The notes: generated by a model not told the origin, from the letters alone. A stretch of DNA of 64,000 nucleotides from Alg239-R122 sp041746135 (GCA_041746135.1 JBGTHQ010000022.1:4885-68884), one strand, 5' to 3'. Positions 7,372 through 16,989 are shown, counted from the stretch's first letter. Numbers and translations are program-made.

Positions 7372-9159
7372 CTACATAAAGAAGGATATTGCCAGGCAGG
7401 TGGCCAGACCCACACCGAGTGTAAGCGGTATACCCGCCTTGAAAAAGTCGGTGAAACGATAGTTGCCCGCCGCGTAGACCAAAGTATTTGTCTGATAGCC
7501 GATCGGCGTCGCGAAACTGGCCGAGGCGGCGAACATCACCGCGACGACCAAAGGCCGCGGATCGACCCCCAGATCGGCCGCCAGCTTGATAACGATCGGC
7601 GTTACCAGAATAGCCACAGCGTTATTGGTAATCATTTCGGTCATCGCCACGGAAAGAGCATATACCGCGAACAGCAGCCCCCATGCCGGCATGTCGGCCA
7701 GCACCGGCGTTATCCACGAGACCAGCATCGCCACACTGCCAGATTGCTCGAGACCAAGACCGACCGTCAGCATACCGAAAATCAGCACCAGCACATTGCC
7801 GTCGATCGAACTCCATGCCTCTTCCGCGTCGATGCAGCGCGCCAGCAGGATCGCGCCCACTGCCAGAATGGCGGCGACCGCTATCGACAGGAAATTGGCC
7901 GCGGACAGCACCACGACGGCCACCAGAGCCCCGATCGCGATCGGCGCCTTGTCGCGGCGAAATGCCCGGGTCGTCGTCTGTTCGATACCGATCAGATTTG
8001 TGTTTTCGTACATCCGCGAAATATCGGCATTGCTGCCCGTAACGAGCAGGCGATCCGCGCCATGAACCTTGGCATTGGGCAGGTCGGAACGCGGCAGATT
8101 GCGATAGCGGCTAAGTCCCAAAATGCGGACGTTGAGATGCCCCAGAAACGGGATATCAAACAGTCTTTGCCCGACGCTGGGATGGCTGGGCGACACCATC
8201 ACCTCCACCACTTCCTCCCCCAGAGGGCCGGCGTCGCCCTTTCGGATGATCCCGATTTTATAGTCCGTACTGGTTCGCAAAGACATCAATTCGGCCAGAT
8301 CCAGTTTCACCACAATCCGGTCGTCCGCTTGCAATATCACCTCGTTCAGGTCGTGTCGCATATACCGGTCTTCGCGCTTGATCGCGTTGATGATGATATT
8401 GGCCCTTTTGGAAAGAGGGGTATCCCCCAATCTCTTGTCGCGCACATTCGAAGCGTTGCGGACGGTCAGTTCGGTCAGGAAATAGTTCTCGTTGCTGCCG
8501 AGCGGGCGAAGAGTGCTGTCGTCACCCGGCAGCAGCCAGCTGCTGAACAGCGCCAACATGACCATGCCGGCGACCCCCGCAATCAGGCCATAGGGCGTAA
8601 TTTCAAAAATGCCGAACGGTGCAAGTCCGGCATCGCGCGCCACCGCATCGACGATCAGGTTGGTCGATGTCCCGATCAGTGTCGTGGTGCCGCCCAGAAT
8701 CGCTACGAAACTGAGCGGGATGAGCAGCTTTTTCGCGGAATAGCCCGTTGCTTGCGAGAGCCGCAGAATGATCGGGATCATCACCACCACCACTGGCGTA
8801 TTGTTCATAAACGCCGAAGCAACATAAGCACCCAGAAACATTTCCGCGACGGCCAGTTTGGGACGCTTTTCTGCACGGCGGATAATCGCGCCGGCAATGG
8901 CGTCGATCGTACCGGTTCGCAGCAACGCGCCCGACAGGATGAACATCGCCGCGATCGTAATCGGTGCGCTGTTGGAAAAGGACGAAAACAGCCCGTCGGA
9001 ATCGATAATCCCGAAAAATAGAAAAGCGCAGGCGCCCAGTATCGCGACTACCGCCGCCGGGAAACGCTCCATGACGAAACCGATGAACATGGCCGCCAGG
9101 ATGATCAGGCCGATTTCCGCCTGATGCGTTTCGATTAAGGCGCGGAGCAGGTCGAGCAT
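7372..9159 (-). CDS. SLC13-type anion permease with central TrkA-C domains
   Basis: A 595-residue membrane permease of the SLC13/ArsB-NhaD group. Two blocks of hydrophobic helices (about 15-205 and 395-595) flank a soluble middle (about 215-375) that contains two RCK_C/TrkA-C-like domains, each with an ILQADDRIVVK- or ADRLLVTGS-type core. The transport blocks carry duplicated signatures AFMNNTPVVVVMIPI and MITNNAVAILVTPI, the SNT-like substrate loops. Such proteins are annotated as sulfate, citrate or cation-coupled anion carriers; the substrate cannot be assigned here. It lies 3 bp downstream of aroC and probably ends the fabI-VOC-aroC operon. Confidence 0.87.
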   Translation of the reverse strand: MLDLLRALIETHQAEIGLIILAAMFIGFVMERFPAAVVAILGACAFLFFGIIDSDGLFSSFSNSAPITIAAMFILSGALLRTGTIDAIAGAIIRRAEKRPKLAVAEMFLGAYVASAFMNNTPVVVVMIPIILRLSQATGYSAKKLLIPLSFVAILGGTTTLIGTSTNLIVDAVARDAGLAPFGIFEITPYGLIAGVAGMVMLALFSSWLLPGDDSTLRPLGSNENYFLTELTVRNASNVRDKRLGDTPLSKRANIIINAIKREDRYMRHDLNEVILQADDRIVVKLDLAELMSLRTSTDYKIGIIRKGDAGPLGEEVVEVMVSPSHPSVGQRLFDIPFLGHLNVRILGLSRYRNLPRSDLPNAKVHGADRLLVTGSNADISRMYENTNLIGIEQTTTRAFRRDKAPIAIGALVAVVVLSAANFLSIAVAAILAVGAILLARCIDAEEAWSSIDGNVLVLIFGMLTVGLGLEQSGSVAMLVSWITPVLADMPAWGLLFAVYALSVAMTEMITNNAVAILVTPIVIKLAADLGVDPRPLVVAVMFAASASFATPIGYQTNTLVYAAGNYRFTDFFKAGIPLTLGVGLATCLAISFFM

Positions 9160-9162
9160 AGA

Positions 9163-10260
9163 CTATTCTTTTCTCTCTATTGCGATGACATCGCCGCATT
9201 GCGCCCGGTGCAAGAGCTTTTGATCGGCCAGAACCAGCGCCATCATTGCTTCGACCACGGGCGTGCCACGTATGCCCACACACGGGTCATGGCGGCCCTT
9301 GGTTATAATTTCGGTTGCTTCACCCTCGTTGGTGATCGTCTCTACCGGCGTGAGGATAGAACTGGTCGGTTTAAAAGCCGTGCGGCATACGAGTGGCTGG
9401 CCTGTTGTTATACCCCCCGCCGTTCCGCCAGAATGGTTTGCAAGGAATTCAGGCTTGCCATTTTTTCCGGGTCGCATGGGATCGGCATTGCTTTCGCCGC
9501 GCAGCCGGGCTGCGGCAAAGCCGTCACCAATCTCGACGCCCTTGGTGGCGTTGATCGTCATCATAGCGGCCGCCAGCTCGCTGTCCATCTTGGCATAGAC
9601 CGGCGCCCCCCATCCGGCGGGAACGCCGGTGGCGACGCATTCGACAATTGCGCCGAGCGAGCTGCCATCCTTGCGCGCATCGTCGACCAGCTTTTCCCAG
9701 CGCTTGGCAGCCTTTGCGTCGGGACAGAAAAACGGGTTGCGGCCAATGTCGCCCGCGTCGAAATTTGTGTGATCGATACCATCGCCGCCCAGTTCGCAGA
9801 CATAGGCTGTAAGCGTGACTTCGGGAATTATCAGCCGCGCGACGGCTCCAGCGGCCACGCGTGCGGCCGTCTCGCGTGCGCTCGAACGGCCGCCGCCGCG
9901 ATAGTCGCGAAAGCCGTATTTGGCATCGTAACTATAATCGGCATGGCCGGGCCGGTATACCTTGGCGACTTCGCTATAGTCTTTCGAACGCTGGTCGGTA
10001 TTTTCGATCATTATCGATATTGGCGTGCCGGTCGTCTTGCCCTCGAACACGCCCGACAGGATTTTGACTTCATCCGCCTCGCGCCGCTGAGTGGTGTATT
10101 TCGACTGGCCGGGTTTTCGTGCATCCATGAACGGTTGGATATGCCGCTCGCTGATCTCCAGCCCCGGCGGGCATCCGTCGACCACGACGCCCAGCGCAGG
10201 TCCGTGGCTTTCCCCCCAGGTCGTAAAACGAAATACGCGGCCGAAACTGTTGAAGCTCAT
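9163..10260 (-). CDS. aroC: Chorismate synthase
   Basis: Last step of the shikimate pathway: EPSP to chorismate, needing reduced FMN. The 365-residue protein begins with the conserved FGRVFRFTTWGESHGPALG, contains RPGHADYSYDAKYG and the signature RGGGRSSARETAARVAAGA (about 125-143), and NHSGGTAGGITTGQP for FMN/substrate contacts; the length is normal. Its start overlaps the stop of the VOC gene by 4 bp (ATGA), indicating translational coupling within the fabI operon. Confidence 0.97.
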   Translation of the reverse strand: MSFNSFGRVFRFTTWGESHGPALGVVVDGCPPGLEISERHIQPFMDARKPGQSKYTTQRREADEVKILSGVFEGKTTGTPISIMIENTDQRSKDYSEVAKVYRPGHADYSYDAKYGFRDYRGGGRSSARETAARVAAGAVARLIIPEVTLTAYVCELGGDGIDHTNFDAGDIGRNPFFCPDAKAAKRWEKLVDDARKDGSSLGAIVECVATGVPAGWGAPVYAKMDSELAAAMMTINATKGVEIGDGFAAARLRGESNADPMRPGKNGKPEFLANHSGGTAGGITTGQPLVCRTAFKPTSSILTPVETITNEGEATEIITKGRHDPCVGIRGTPVVEAMMALVLADQKLLHRAQCGDVIAIERKE

Positions 10261-10631
10261 TGATACGCCTTATCCATAAACTCGATCCGATTGCCGAATG
10301 GATCGTGCGTAAAAAATCGCTCGCGCCCCTTGATGACCGTATCTTCCTGCGTCTGATACCCGGCGTTTTCGAGTTTGACACGCAAATTATCGAGGTTCTC
10401 TGCGGCCAGTGCTACATGCGCTTTCAATGCAGGGGTAAAATCCGCCTCGACCCCGCAATGCAATTGCTGCGTTCCGATTCCAAACCAGCATCCGCCGCCC
10501 TTGGCCATATCATCGGGCTTGGGAATTTCCTGCAATCCCAGCAATTTACCGAAAAACTGTCGCGCCTTGTCCTCGCCTCCCGGTGGCATGACGATTTGCA
10601 CATGGTCGATGGCAAGACCGGATATTGTCAT
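10257..10631 (-). CDS. VOC-superfamily (glyoxalase-like) protein
   Basis: A 124-residue single-chain VOC protein with two beta-alpha-beta-beta-beta units. Possible metal ligands are His10 (IDHVQI), His58 in LHCGVE and Glu near 118 (NRIEFM). The FTHDPFGNRIEF tail is typical of the glyoxalase/dioxygenase fold. The reaction is unknown. It is embedded between fabI and aroC with 4-bp ATGA overlaps on both sides, so expression is tied to those essential genes. Confidence 0.82.
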   Translation of the reverse strand: MTISGLAIDHVQIVMPPGGEDKARQFFGKLLGLQEIPKPDDMAKGGGCWFGIGTQQLHCGVEADFTPALKAHVALAAENLDNLRVKLENAGYQTQEDTVIKGRERFFTHDPFGNRIEFMDKAYQ

Positions 10632-11434
10632 GTGTCGAGCGCAATATCCGGCGCATCTTCCTGTTTCATGCCGACGACATGATAGCCCGCATCGACATGG
10701 TGGGTCTCGCCGGTCACGCCCGACGACAGATTGCTGCAGAAATACAGGCCCGCGCCGCCGACATCCTCGATCGTCACGTTGCGGCGCAAGGGCGCATTAT
10801 ATTCGTTCCATTTCAGGATGTAGCGGAAATCGCCGATGCCGCTCGCGGCCAGTGTCTTGATCGGTCCAGCCGAGATCGCGTTGACGCGAATGTTGCGCGG
10901 ACCCAGGTCGTTGGCCAGATATTGCACGCTGGTTTCCAGCGCCGCCTTGGCCACGCCCATCACGTTATAATGCGGAATGACTTTTTCCGCGCCATAATAG
11001 GTGAGCGTTACGATCGAGCCGCCATCGGGCATCATGTCGGACGCGCGTTTGGTCACCGCCACCATGCTGTAGGCCGAGATATTCATTGTCATCAGGAAAT
11101 TGTCGAGACTGGTATCTACATATTTGCCGCGCAATTCGTTCTTGTCTGAAAACCCGATCGCGTGCACCAGAAAATCGATCGTGTCCCAGCGGCTCTTCAG
11201 CATAGCGAAGGCCGTATCGAGCGCATCCATATCGGCGACATCGCATTCGATCAGGAAATCGCTGCCCAGTTCTTCGGCGAGCGGACCCACACGTTTTTTG
11301 AGCGCTTCGCCCTGATAGGAAAAAGCCAGTTCCGCGCCATGTTCGCGCAATTTCTGCGCAATACCCCATGCCAGCGACTTGTTGTTCGCCAGTCCCATGA
11401 TCAGGCCGCGTTTGCCCTGCATCAGATCGCCCAT
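10628..11434 (-). CDS. fabI: Enoyl-[acyl-carrier-protein] reductase (NADH)
   Basis: FabI reduces trans-2-enoyl-ACP in the last step of each fatty-acid elongation cycle; it is the triclosan target. The 268-residue SDR protein has the nucleotide loop GLANNKSLAWGIA (14-26), the catalytic region YYGAEKVIPHYNVMGVAKAA with the Tyr-x6-Lys arrangement of FabI, and SAGPIKTLAASGI for the substrate loop. An AAAGGA ribosome site lies about 8 bp before the start. It heads the operon fabI-VOC-aroC-SLC13 permease. Confidence 0.95.
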   Translation of the reverse strand: MGDLMQGKRGLIMGLANNKSLAWGIAQKLREHGAELAFSYQGEALKKRVGPLAEELGSDFLIECDVADMDALDTAFAMLKSRWDTIDFLVHAIGFSDKNELRGKYVDTSLDNFLMTMNISAYSMVAVTKRASDMMPDGGSIVTLTYYGAEKVIPHYNVMGVAKAALETSVQYLANDLGPRNIRVNAISAGPIKTLAASGIGDFRYILKWNEYNAPLRRNVTIEDVGGAGLYFCSNLSSGVTGETHHVDAGYHVVGMKQEDAPDIALDT

Positions 11435-11460
11435 ATTGCAGTCCTTTTATTCTCTGGGTT

Positions 11461-12387
11461 TCAGTCTTCGATGACGAGTTCTTCGCTAGCTTTTACGGTG
11501 ATACCGCGCGCACGCGCAAGCGCCGCGTTCAATTCCGCGCCGATTACTACGCCCAGTCCGATCAGGAAAAAGAAAATCAGACTGATCATCACTCCGGCCA
11601 GACTGCCATAGGTCAGGTTGTAATTGGCAAAATTTCGCAAAAAAACCGGCATCAGGCTGGTATTTGCGATCCACCACAGGCTGATGAACAAGGGGCCCGG
11701 CCAGATCGGCGCTTTCTTGCGGCGATAGGCGCTTGGCATCAGCGAGCGGAATATAAGATAGAGAGCGCCGAACAATATCAGCGTGGTAAAGAGCTGGCTC
11801 CACGCGATATAGCTCAGCGCCGTGTTCGCGAATGGCAGTACCGTCAGTACGAACTGTTCCGCACCGGTCAGCATGACCTGCGTACTGAGCGCGATAATCG
11901 TCATCATCACCGCACCGATAATCAGGGCAATCGATCCCAGCCGGTATTGCCAGAATGGCCGACTGAATTTCACGTCATAGGAACGCCGCAATATGTCGCG
12001 GATCGTTTCGATCAGGCTACCCGTCGTCCATAATCCGACGAGAACGCTCAGCCACAGTAACGGCCCCGTCCGGGCCACCATGGCTGCCTGCACCGGTTCG
12101 TTGAGAGTACTCGCCATGCTGGGCGGGACGGCGGCCAAAAAAGCCTCGACCGCTTGATATCCGAAATCGGTGCGCCCCACGACGCCGGCTATCGAGGCGG
12201 CGACCACGAAAAACGGGAAGAGCGCCAGCAATGACAAATAGGCAAAGTTGCCCGCCAGAATAAAGCCGTCATCATAGGCATGACGCGCGATATCGACCGC
12301 AACGTCCTGCGTCTGGTCCATCCATTGACGCGGCCGGCCTTTCAGATCGAATATCGGCGTTTCGGCGGGTGGCTCGGGTCTATCCAT
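11461..12387 (-). CDS. YihY/BrkB-family inner-membrane protein
   Basis: A 308-residue polytopic membrane protein of the YihY/virulence factor BrkB family. It has an N-terminal cytoplasmic stretch, then about six hydrophobic helices (near 42-63, 110-128, 155-178, 192-215, 230-250, 264-290). Family marks are NFAYLSLLALFPFFVVAAS, LRRSYDV, and YGSLAGVMISLIFFFLIGLGVVIGAELNA near the end. It is often mis-annotated as ribonuclease BN; the actual role is unsettled. It lies 26 bp upstream of fabI on the same strand and may be part of that transcript. Confidence 0.88.
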   Translation of the reverse strand: MDRPEPPAETPIFDLKGRPRQWMDQTQDVAVDIARHAYDDGFILAGNFAYLSLLALFPFFVVAASIAGVVGRTDFGYQAVEAFLAAVPPSMASTLNEPVQAAMVARTGPLLWLSVLVGLWTTGSLIETIRDILRRSYDVKFSRPFWQYRLGSIALIIGAVMMTIIALSTQVMLTGAEQFVLTVLPFANTALSYIAWSQLFTTLILFGALYLIFRSLMPSAYRRKKAPIWPGPLFISLWWIANTSLMPVFLRNFANYNLTYGSLAGVMISLIFFFLIGLGVVIGAELNAALARARGITVKASEELVIED

Positions 12388-12478
12388 GCTCGCGCAAATT
12401 GCCCGAAGTGAATAAGGAATGCCAGTAATTTAGCTTGAACATATTCCAAAGCTCGCACCCCACGAAGCGATTGCCGCG

Positions 12479-13414
12479 CTAGATATCCAGTTCGGCGCGC
12501 ATATTGCCGGTTGGGTTCCAGCCTTGAACGAATTGGTCGAGTGCAGCATCGCCCTGCGGCAAGTGGATCTGCAACTCGACAATCTGGTCGCCGCGAACCC
12601 CGTTGCTGCCTGTAAACCCGCGCCCCTTGATGCGTAACTGATTGCCAGAATTGCTGTTTTTGGGAACGGTCAGCATGACGGGGCCTTCGACCGTCGGCAC
12701 TTTGACTTTTCCGCCCTGCACTGCTTCTTTCAGGGTGATAGGCAGGTCGAGCCGGACATTGTCCCCATTCCGGCGGAAAAAAATATGCGGTTTGACAGTG
12801 ATGGTGACGATGGCATCGCCATTGCCCCCGGGACCGGCCTGTCCCTTTCCCGCCAGCCGCATCTGAGTGCCGGTATCGACGCCGTTGGGGAGTTTCAGGT
12901 TGATGGTCTTGCCATCGGACAGGGTAATGCGCTGCGGCGACTGTGTGGCCGCTTCCAGAAATTCTACCGATAGCTTGTAGGATATATTCGCGCCTTTGGG
13001 CGGGGGCGGAGCCTGGCGTCCATAGGGAGAGCCACTTGCGGAACCGCGCGCGCCGCCCCCGCCGAACAGCCCATCGAAAATATCCCCGAAATCCACGCCT
13101 TCGTTAAAGCCGCCCATATTGCCGCCCGCACCTGCATGCGAACGGCTGAAACCGCCGCCACCGCCGCCGCCATAGCCGAATGGACCGGCAGGGTTGCCTT
13201 CCATATCGATCTCGCCGCGATCATATTGAGCGCGCTTGTCCTTGTCGCTCAACAAGTCATAGGCTTTGGTCGCATCGGAAAAGCGTTCGGACGACACGGG
13301 ATTGCCCTTATTGCGGTCGGGGTGCAATTCCTTGGCCAGCTTGCGATAGGCGCTTTTTATCTCTTTTTCACTCGCCCCTTTCGCTATGCCCAATGTAGAA
13401 TAAGGATCTGCCAT
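12479..13414 (-). CDS. DnaJ-class co-chaperone, CbpA type
   Basis: J-domain (1-70) with the diagnostic HPD tripeptide in LAKELHPDRN, then a long Gly/Phe-rich linker (about 78-130), then two DnaJ C-terminal substrate-binding domains (about 140-305). The CxxCxGxG zinc finger of true DnaJ is absent, so it is a CbpA/DnaJ-C class protein that stimulates DnaK ATPase and binds unfolded clients. Length is 311 residues. It is transcribed alone on the minus strand, divergent from pdxH. Confidence 0.93.
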   Translation of the reverse strand: MADPYSTLGIAKGASEKEIKSAYRKLAKELHPDRNKGNPVSSERFSDATKAYDLLSDKDKRAQYDRGEIDMEGNPAGPFGYGGGGGGGFSRSHAGAGGNMGGFNEGVDFGDIFDGLFGGGGARGSASGSPYGRQAPPPPKGANISYKLSVEFLEAATQSPQRITLSDGKTINLKLPNGVDTGTQMRLAGKGQAGPGGNGDAIVTITVKPHIFFRRNGDNVRLDLPITLKEAVQGGKVKVPTVEGPVMLTVPKNSNSGNQLRIKGRGFTGSNGVRGDQIVELQIHLPQGDAALDQFVQGWNPTGNMRAELDI

Positions 13415-13786
13415 AAATTTGCGTGTTTCCGTCTCTTAGCTAATTTTCATGTGCTGGTTCATAAATGGTAACGGGGGCGCAGACGTCAAGCCGGTACGTG
13501 GGTTTACCGCTGTCACCCCCGCTGTCCCGAATATACAAGGGTTATATCTCGTGTATACAAGGGCTACGCGCTGGAAAGCACATAGCGGCGCTTGGATGAC
13601 ACGGCTGATCTAATTCCGGCATGACTCGCGGCTTGCTCGAAAATAACCTCGGTATGTCGCTTCCCCGACTTTTTCCACACGCACGCTTGCAAAAGATCGC
13701 ACTTGGTGACAGCACGATAGCGCAAGAAACGGTGCCGCGCACTGTTTTGTTCGTATAACGCACGTCAATAGCGGAGATAGCCTGTA
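13415..13786. other. Divergent intergenic region between cbpA-like gene and pdxH
   Basis: This 372-bp gap holds promoters for both flanking genes. A short near-repeat, TATACAAGGG-T/C-TA, occurs twice (about 13532 and 13553, spaced 21 bp). This could be two operator half sites or paired -10 elements. No RNA gene or well-supported ORF is seen; a 45-codon frame at 13621-13758 has no convincing ribosome site. Confidence 0.4.
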
Positions 13787-14368
13787 ATGGACGAAGACGA
13801 TCCGTTCGAAATTTTCGGCGCATGGCTTGCGGACGCTGTCACAAACGAGCAGAACGATCCCAACGCCATGGCCCTGTCCACGGCGGATGCGGACGGACGT
13901 CCTTCCTCGCGCATGGTGCTGCTCAAAGGGCACGGCCCCGGCGGCTTTTTGTTCTACACAAATTTGCACAGCCGCAAGGGCACGGAATTGGCGGCCAATG
14001 AAAACGTGGCGCTGCTGTTCCACTGGAAATCGCTGCGCCGCCAGATCCGGATCGAGGGGGGCATAGCCCAGGTTGAGGATGCGGCCGCCGACGCCTATTT
14101 CGCATCGCGCGGGCGCGATTCGCAATTGGGTGCATGGGCTTCCGACCAGTCGCACAGGCTGGAAAGCCGGGGTGTTTTCATGAACCGTTTCGAAGCTATG
14201 CAGGAACGCTTTGCGGGCAAGGATGTATCCCGTCCGCCGCATTGGTCGGGCTTTTGCGTAACGCCGCACCGGATCGAATTCTGGCGCGATAGGGAACACC
14301 GGCTGCACGAGCGCCGTTTGTTCCTGCGCGGCGACAAGGGGTGGACCAGCGGACTGCTGTATCCATGA
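13787..14368 (+). CDS. pdxH: Pyridoxamine/pyridoxine 5'-phosphate oxidase
   Basis: FMN enzyme that makes pyridoxal 5'-phosphate. In 193 residues it shows FMN-contact segments RMVLLKGH and FLFYTNLHSRKGTEL, the substrate/FMN motif ALLFHWKSLRRQIRIEG, and the C-terminal dimerisation block PPHWSGFCVTPHRIEFW ending in RLFLR...GWTSGLLYP; all are standard for PdxH. A GGAGATAGC ribosome site precedes the ATG. Its TGA overlaps the ATG of the CDF gene, indicating coupling. Confidence 0.95.
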   Translation: MDEDDPFEIFGAWLADAVTNEQNDPNAMALSTADADGRPSSRMVLLKGHGPGGFLFYTNLHSRKGTELAANENVALLFHWKSLRRQIRIEGGIAQVEDAAADAYFASRGRDSQLGAWASDQSHRLESRGVFMNRFEAMQERFAGKDVSRPPHWSGFCVTPHRIEFWRDREHRLHERRLFLRGDKGWTSGLLYP

Positions 14369-15315
14369 ATTCTCATCACACGCACCACCCTTCGCATAAC
14401 GACCTGACGCGTAAGGCTGCCATCGCCAGCGTTGCGGTTGCTTTGTTCCTGCTCGGACTGAAAGCCTATGCGCATTGGGCAACATCGTCGGTCGCCATGC
14501 TGGGTTCGCTGGCCGACACCGCGCTCGATCTGGTGGCATCGATCATGACCCTGTTCAGCGTGCGCTACGCCGCCATGCCCGCCGATGCCGACCACCGGTT
14601 TGGTCACGGCAAAGCCGAGGCGCTGGCGGCCTTGTTTCAGGTCGTCCTTATTACCCTGTCGGCAGCATTTATCGGCTGGCGTGCGCTAGAGCGGTTTTCG
14701 GGTGACAGCGCCACGGCGCAGGCCGAATACGGCATCGGCGTATCGGTGATCGCCATATTAGCCACACTGGGCCTGCTCGCCTACCAGCGCCGTGTGATCA
14801 GCCGGACATCCTCGATCGCAATCGAGGCCGATCATGTGCATTACCAGTCCGACCTTCTGCTCAATATCGCCGTGATCGCGGCACTGGTACTCGACCAATA
14901 TCTGGGTATTACCGGCGCCGACCCGGTATTCGGTGTGGCCATTGCGCTCTGGCTGGCCTGGGGCGCCTGGAAAGCCGCTACGCGCGCCATCGACCAGTTG
15001 ATGGACAAGGAATGGCCGGACGAAAAACGCCATGCCTTTGTCGAGGTCGCGGCCCGGTTCGCGGAGCTCAAAAGCCTGCACGACCTGCGGACGCGCACCA
15101 GTGGCAATCGCAATTTCGTGCAGTTCCACGTCGATATGGACCCGGACATGACCGTCCAGCAGGCGCATGACGTAATCGACAAAGTCGAAATAGAGCTGGA
15201 AAAAGCTTTTCCGGGTACGGAGATCCTCGTCCATATCGACCCGCTCGGCCATGTCGACGAACCGGACAATCCGCTTGTCGAAGCCGATGAACTCAAACAG
15301 GTGAAAGACCTCTAG
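14365..15315 (+). CDS. Cation diffusion facilitator (CDF) metal efflux transporter
   Basis: A 316-residue inner-membrane CDF antiporter, probably exporting Zn2+, Fe2+ or Cd2+ from the cytoplasm. A His-rich start (SHHTHHPSHND) may bind metal. Helix 2 carries ADTALDLVAS (D-x3-D), which with helix 5 (HYQSDLLLN, H-x3-D) makes the transport site. HRFGHGKAEALAA is the family loop. The C-terminal cytoplasmic domain (about 220-310) has the VHIDPL metal-sensing fold. The ATG overlapping the pdxH stop (ATGA) is chosen rather than one 24 bp upstream because it gives coupling and the usual N-terminus. Confidence 0.92.
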   Translation: MNSHHTHHPSHNDLTRKAAIASVAVALFLLGLKAYAHWATSSVAMLGSLADTALDLVASIMTLFSVRYAAMPADADHRFGHGKAEALAALFQVVLITLSAAFIGWRALERFSGDSATAQAEYGIGVSVIAILATLGLLAYQRRVISRTSSIAIEADHVHYQSDLLLNIAVIAALVLDQYLGITGADPVFGVAIALWLAWGAWKAATRAIDQLMDKEWPDEKRHAFVEVAARFAELKSLHDLRTRTSGNRNFVQFHVDMDPDMTVQQAHDVIDKVEIELEKAFPGTEILVHIDPLGHVDEPDNPLVEADELKQVKDL

Positions 15316-15318
15316 TCC

Positions 15319-16119
15319 ATGACATCCATACCCTATTTCCACGTCGATGCGTTCGCGTCGCGACCCTTTACCGGCAACCAGGCGGCCGTCATGCCGCTTG
15401 CCAGTTGGCTGGACGATGCGGTGCTGCAAATGATCGCCGAAGAAAATAAATTTGCCGAAACCGCCTTTATCGTACCCGATCAAAGCGGCGATGCGCATTA
15501 TGAATTGCGCTGGTTCACACCTGTATGCGAAGTCGCGCTATGCGGTCATGCAACGCTGGCCAGCGGGCATGTCGTGCTGAGTATGACACCCGACCTCAAC
15601 AGCGCGACGTTCAAGACCCGTCAGGCGGGACTGCTCAAGGTGACACGCGACGGCGATGCCTATAAAATGGCGCTGCCCGCCTATCCCCCCTCCCCCAAAA
15701 GCCTGCCCGAAGCCGAGGCGGCGCTGGGTACGAAACCTTCCGAGACATTTTTTCGCGAAGGCGGATACGCCGTATTTCTGTACGACACGCCCGAAGAAGT
15801 ACTCGAGCTAGAGCCCGACTATCGCGCGCTGGCCGCTTATGGCGACCAGTGGCAATTTATCTGTACCGCGCCGGGGACCGATACTGATGTGCTGAGCCGC
15901 GTATTTGTTCCCGGCGCGGGCATCGACGAGGATAGCGTCACTGGATCGGCCCATTGCGTACTCACACCGTTCTGGGCAGGGCAGCTGGGGCGGGCCAGTT
16001 TTTCCGCCTATCAGGCCAGCGAACGCGGCGGCCACATCTATTGCACGCACGAGAATGAACAGGCAATATTGGGCGGCCAATGCTATACAGTTGTTGAAGG
16101 GCAGTTTAACTTGCCGTAA
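15319..16119 (+). CDS. PhzF-family isomerase/epimerase
   Basis: A 266-residue member of the PhzF fold (two diaminopimelate-epimerase-like halves). The family start YFHVDAF...FTGNQAAVM is present, with the catalytic Glu47 in KFAETAF. RWFTP..EVALCGHATLA and the C-half GAGIDEDSVTGSAHC are also visible. PhzF of phenazine synthesis isomerises DHHA, but no other phenazine genes are here, so the substrate is unknown. It lies 3 bp after the CDF gene, making a pdxH-CDF-phzF-like operon. Confidence 0.9.
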   Translation: MTSIPYFHVDAFASRPFTGNQAAVMPLASWLDDAVLQMIAEENKFAETAFIVPDQSGDAHYELRWFTPVCEVALCGHATLASGHVVLSMTPDLNSATFKTRQAGLLKVTRDGDAYKMALPAYPPSPKSLPEAEAALGTKPSETFFREGGYAVFLYDTPEEVLELEPDYRALAAYGDQWQFICTAPGTDTDVLSRVFVPGAGIDEDSVTGSAHCVLTPFWAGQLGRASFSAYQASERGGHIYCTHENEQAILGGQCYTVVEGQFNLP

Positions 16120-16162
16120 AGCGGGCCGATATGCCCCGACACACCAGATATCAGGTACCATT

Positions 16163-16948
16163 TTGATTCAATTCATTCGCAATCTATTCGGCAAGGAAGA
16201 TCAGCAAATCACTATGGGCTACCCGGCTGTACCTTTGGGGCAGCGTGTCTATGCGATTGGCGATATCCACGGCCGGCTCGACCTGTTCGACGAATTGCTG
16301 GAACAGATTCAGCATGATCATGAAACGCGCAGCACGGCAGAGATGCATCTTATACTGCTGGGCGATCTTGTCGATCGCGGCCCCGACAGTGCGGGCGTCA
16401 TTGCGCGGGCTATGGAACTGCGCGCCACCAACCCGAATATCCGATTCCTGGCCGGCAATCATGAAGAAGTGTTCCTGTCCGCCTTGACTGGGGATGCGAA
16501 AAATGTCCGCTTTTTCGCGCGGATCGGCGGGCGCGAAACGATATTGAGCTATGGCATGTCCTACGAAACCTATCGCGACATGGATATGGAGAGCCTCGCC
16601 GAGGAACTGCCCCGGCTGGTTCCGCAGGAGCATGTCGACTTTGTGACGGCGTTCGAAAACGCAATCGTTATCGGCGACTATGCCTTTGTGCATGCCGGCA
16701 TTCGTCCGGGTGTCCCCGTCGAAGAGCAGGAAAACTACGATTTGCGCTGGATCCGCGGAGAGTTCCTGAGCAAGGACAAGGTGCATGACAAAATGATCGT
16801 GCATGGTCATACGATCAGCGAACAGGTCGACGAGCGCAAGGGCCGTATCGGCATCGATACCGGCGCGTATGACAGCGGTGTGCTGACCGCTATCGGACTG
16901 GAAGGCGCAGATCGCTGGTTTCTGCAAACGGGAATGCCGACCACATAA
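16163..16948 (+). CDS. Metallophosphoesterase (PPP-type serine/threonine phosphatase family)
   Basis: Two-metal phosphoesterase with the PPP motif series: GDIHG (about 34-38), GDLVDRG (about 69-75) and GNHEE (about 103-107), then histidines in FVHAGIRPG and IVHGHT. Bacterial members act on phosphoproteins or on Ap4A-like nucleotides. The TTG at 16163 is chosen because it gives the short IRNLFGKE-type N-terminal extension usual for sphingomonad homologues (261 aa). The ATG at 16214 (244 aa), with AAGGAAGA further upstream, is the alternative. The substrate cannot be decided. Confidence 0.85.
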   Translation: MIQFIRNLFGKEDQQITMGYPAVPLGQRVYAIGDIHGRLDLFDELLEQIQHDHETRSTAEMHLILLGDLVDRGPDSAGVIARAMELRATNPNIRFLAGNHEEVFLSALTGDAKNVRFFARIGGRETILSYGMSYETYRDMDMESLAEELPRLVPQEHVDFVTAFENAIVIGDYAFVHAGIRPGVPVEEQENYDLRWIRGEFLSKDKVHDKMIVHGHTISEQVDERKGRIGIDTGAYDSGVLTAIGLEGADRWFLQTGMPTT

Positions 16949-16989
16949 ACCGCTTGTGCTGGGCAATGGTTTGCGTCATTTTCCCGTTC

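Noticed and set aside
6895..9021. 708-codon plus-strand frame opposite the two transporters
   Set aside because: It overlaps two well-supported membrane transporters and has a composition (Arg/His/Gln-rich) typical of antisense frames.
13621..13758. 45-codon frame upstream of pdxH
   Set aside because: No ribosome site, no hydrophobic or domain signal, and it lies in the divergent promoter region.
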